Shown here: positions 23,132 through 23,926 of the stretch, piece by piece
How the letters are laid out: every line of letters starts with the position of its first letter
Numbering within the stretch: position 1 is the first letter of the stretch
NCBI GenBank assembly: GCA_029861675.1
Contig: JAOTYV010000037.1
Span: 1-23,926 of the forward strand
Direction of reading: 5' to 3'
DNA from: Alphaproteobacteria bacterium
GTDB taxonomy: Bacteria > Pseudomonadota > Alphaproteobacteria > UBA8366
Length of the DNA stretch: 23,926 bases
Made by a program: the position numbers and the translations under genes
The notes under the pieces: generated by a model
Told to the model about the DNA's origin: nothing
Databases searched by the model: none
What the model saw: the letters and a program-made list of their open reading frames with translations, nothing else

Positions 23132-23926
23132 CCGTGTCGGAAATCGCCGCCGCTGCTGCAGCGCGTGCGGAAGCAATCACCCGCAATCTGCTTCCCGCCG
23201 GTAAGCTTATCGGTAAAGAATGCTGCTGCGGCAGCATTCGTGGCGAGCCCGGCGAATCCCTCCATGTTTGTCTAGTCGGGGATAAGGCCGGGATATGGAA
23301 AGACTTCAACGAAGGCCACGGCGGCGACCTGATTGATCTTGCCAAACAGGTTCTGTGCACCGACACGGGCGACGCTGTTCGCTGGATAAAAGAACAGATT
23401 GGACTCGGCAACAGTCTGGACAACGGCACGAATGGCGCGGCCCATCTGCAACCAGCGGCACCGAATTCGGACGCTGGCTGGCAGCCGATAACGCCTATCC
23501 CGATGGATGCGGGTAAGGCTCCGGTACATAGGCTTGGTAAATCTTCCCAACGGTGGCCTTACCGAGACGCTGACGGCAACGTGTTGATGTGGGTCTGCCG
23601 CTGGGATACGCCCGACGGAAAAGAAATTCGCCCCCTGACGTATTGGCGGCGGACGAACGGCTCACAGGGCTTGGAGTGGAAGCATCTGCCCGCCCCCCGT
23701 CCTTTATACGGCCTCGACCAGTTGGCCCGAATGTCAGGCGCTTCCGTCCATCTTGTGGAAGGCGAGAAGACGGCGGAGGCCGCACAAAAGCCATTCCCGG
23801 AGGAACCCTGCATTACCTGGCCGGGCGGAACCAATGCCGTCAGCAAAGCCGATTGGAGTCCGTTGAAAGACAGCCGCGTTCTTATCTGGCCCGACAGTGA
23901 CGAGCCCGGCAGCAAAGCCGCTGAGG
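23119..23926 (+). CDS. Toprim primase-like protein, 3' end beyond the window (partial)
   Basis: The frame opens at the ATG at 23119 and is still open at 23926, giving 269 residues. The N-terminal part (GKECCCGSIRGEPGESLHVC, then AGIWKDFNEGHGGDLIDLAK) resembles the degenerate zinc-binding region of phage and plasmid primases. A Toprim domain follows, with the catalytic Glu in HLVEGEKTAEA (213-217) and the acidic pair in IWPDSDEPG (257-264). Such proteins prime replication of satellite phages and islands, often fused to a helicase domain that would lie beyond the window. It overlaps the upstream zinc-ribbon gene by 13 bases. The total length and any C-terminal domain cannot be seen. Confidence 0.85.
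   Translation, partial: MRDLTVSEIAAAAAARAEAITRNLLPAGKLIGKECCCGSIRGEPGESLHVCLVGDKAGIWKDFNEGHGGDLIDLAKQVLCTDTGDAVRWIKEQIGLGNSLDNGTNGAAHLQPAAPNSDAGWQPITPIPMDAGKAPVHRLGKSSQRWPYRDADGNVLMWVCRWDTPDGKEIRPLTYWRRTNGSQGLEWKHLPAPRPLYGLDQLARMSGASVHLVEGEKTAEAAQKPFPEEPCITWPGGTNAVSKADWSPLKDSRVLIWPDSDEPGSKAAE

Larger units (their letters stand above)
20485..23926 (+). mobile_element. Left end of an integrative element inserted at tRNA-His (continues beyond the window)
   Basis: The element begins at the tRNA-His 3' half and includes a P4-type integrase, an unrecognised 240-residue protein, an AlpA-like regulator, a small zinc-ribbon protein and a Toprim primase-like protein, all on the plus strand and partly overlapping. 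This is the usual head of a satellite prophage or integrative island. Codon use and base composition look less GC-rich than in the metabolic genes to the left, judged by eye. The intact tRNA-His and the second att copy should lie at the far end, outside the window. No capsid, conjugation or defence gene is visible in the part shown. Confidence 0.82.

Noticed and set aside
1..23926. CRISPR arrays, insertion sequences with transposases, toxin-antitoxin pairs, rRNA genes or riboswitches
   Set aside because: I found no regular direct repeats with spacers, no transposase motifs, no recognisable toxin or antitoxin, and no conserved rRNA or riboswitch sequence in the window.

Overview
The window looks like a chromosomal segment of a high-GC alphaproteobacterium, probably a free-living heterotroph of the Rhodospirillales or a related order. 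This is inferred from gene content (two TRAP uptake systems, many CoA-ester and hydroxy-acid enzymes, a TauD-type dioxygenase, a ring-hydroxylating dioxygenase) and from the style of the intergenic repeats. About 20.4 kb of metabolic genes is followed, from a truncated tRNA-His at about 20485, by the left end of an integrative element that runs off the right edge.

Region 1 (1-7587, all minus strand). In transcription order: a 72-residue selenoprotein of the Rdx/SelW family with an in-frame UGA, a GMC-family FAD alcohol dehydrogenase, a tripartite TRAP transporter (substrate-binding protein, small permease, large permease), a 3-hydroxyisobutyrate-type dehydrogenase and an IclR regulator. Uptake, alcohol oxidation, hydroxy-acid oxidation and a substrate-responsive regulator fit one catabolic unit; the substrate cannot be read from the sequence.

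Region 2 (7656-13696). On the plus strand lie a GlcG/HbpS-family protein, an enoyl-CoA hydratase with both catalytic glutamates, and a MaoC-like hot-dog protein. A TauD/TfdA-type 2-oxoglutarate dioxygenase is on the minus strand. A second, unrelated TRAP system of the TAXI type follows (binding protein plus fused permease). Both TRAP systems have a strong stem-loop between the binding-protein gene and the permease gene.

Region 3 (13712-20355). On the minus strand are the beta and alpha subunits of a benzoate-dioxygenase-like ring hydroxylase, with no reductase nearby, then an acyl-CoA dehydrogenase, a CaiB/BaiF CoA-transferase, a Spy/CpxP-like periplasmic protein and a short-chain dehydrogenase. 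A small lipoprotein gene is on the plus strand. Two related palindromic intergenic repeats (9034-9115 and 17515-17676) lie in this part of the chromosome.

Region 4 (20440-23926). A tRNA-type terminator and the 3' half of tRNA-His(GTG) mark an attachment site. Behind it are a P4-type tyrosine integrase, an unrecognised 240-residue protein overlapping the integrase stop, and an overlapping chain of an AlpA-like regulator, a small zinc-ribbon protein and a Toprim primase-like protein cut by the window edge. The intact tRNA-His is expected at the far end of the element, outside the window.

The most notable observation is the selenoprotein at 7369-7587. Its UGA would be read as a stop by ordinary gene calling, and a bacterial SECIS-like hairpin follows at the expected distance.
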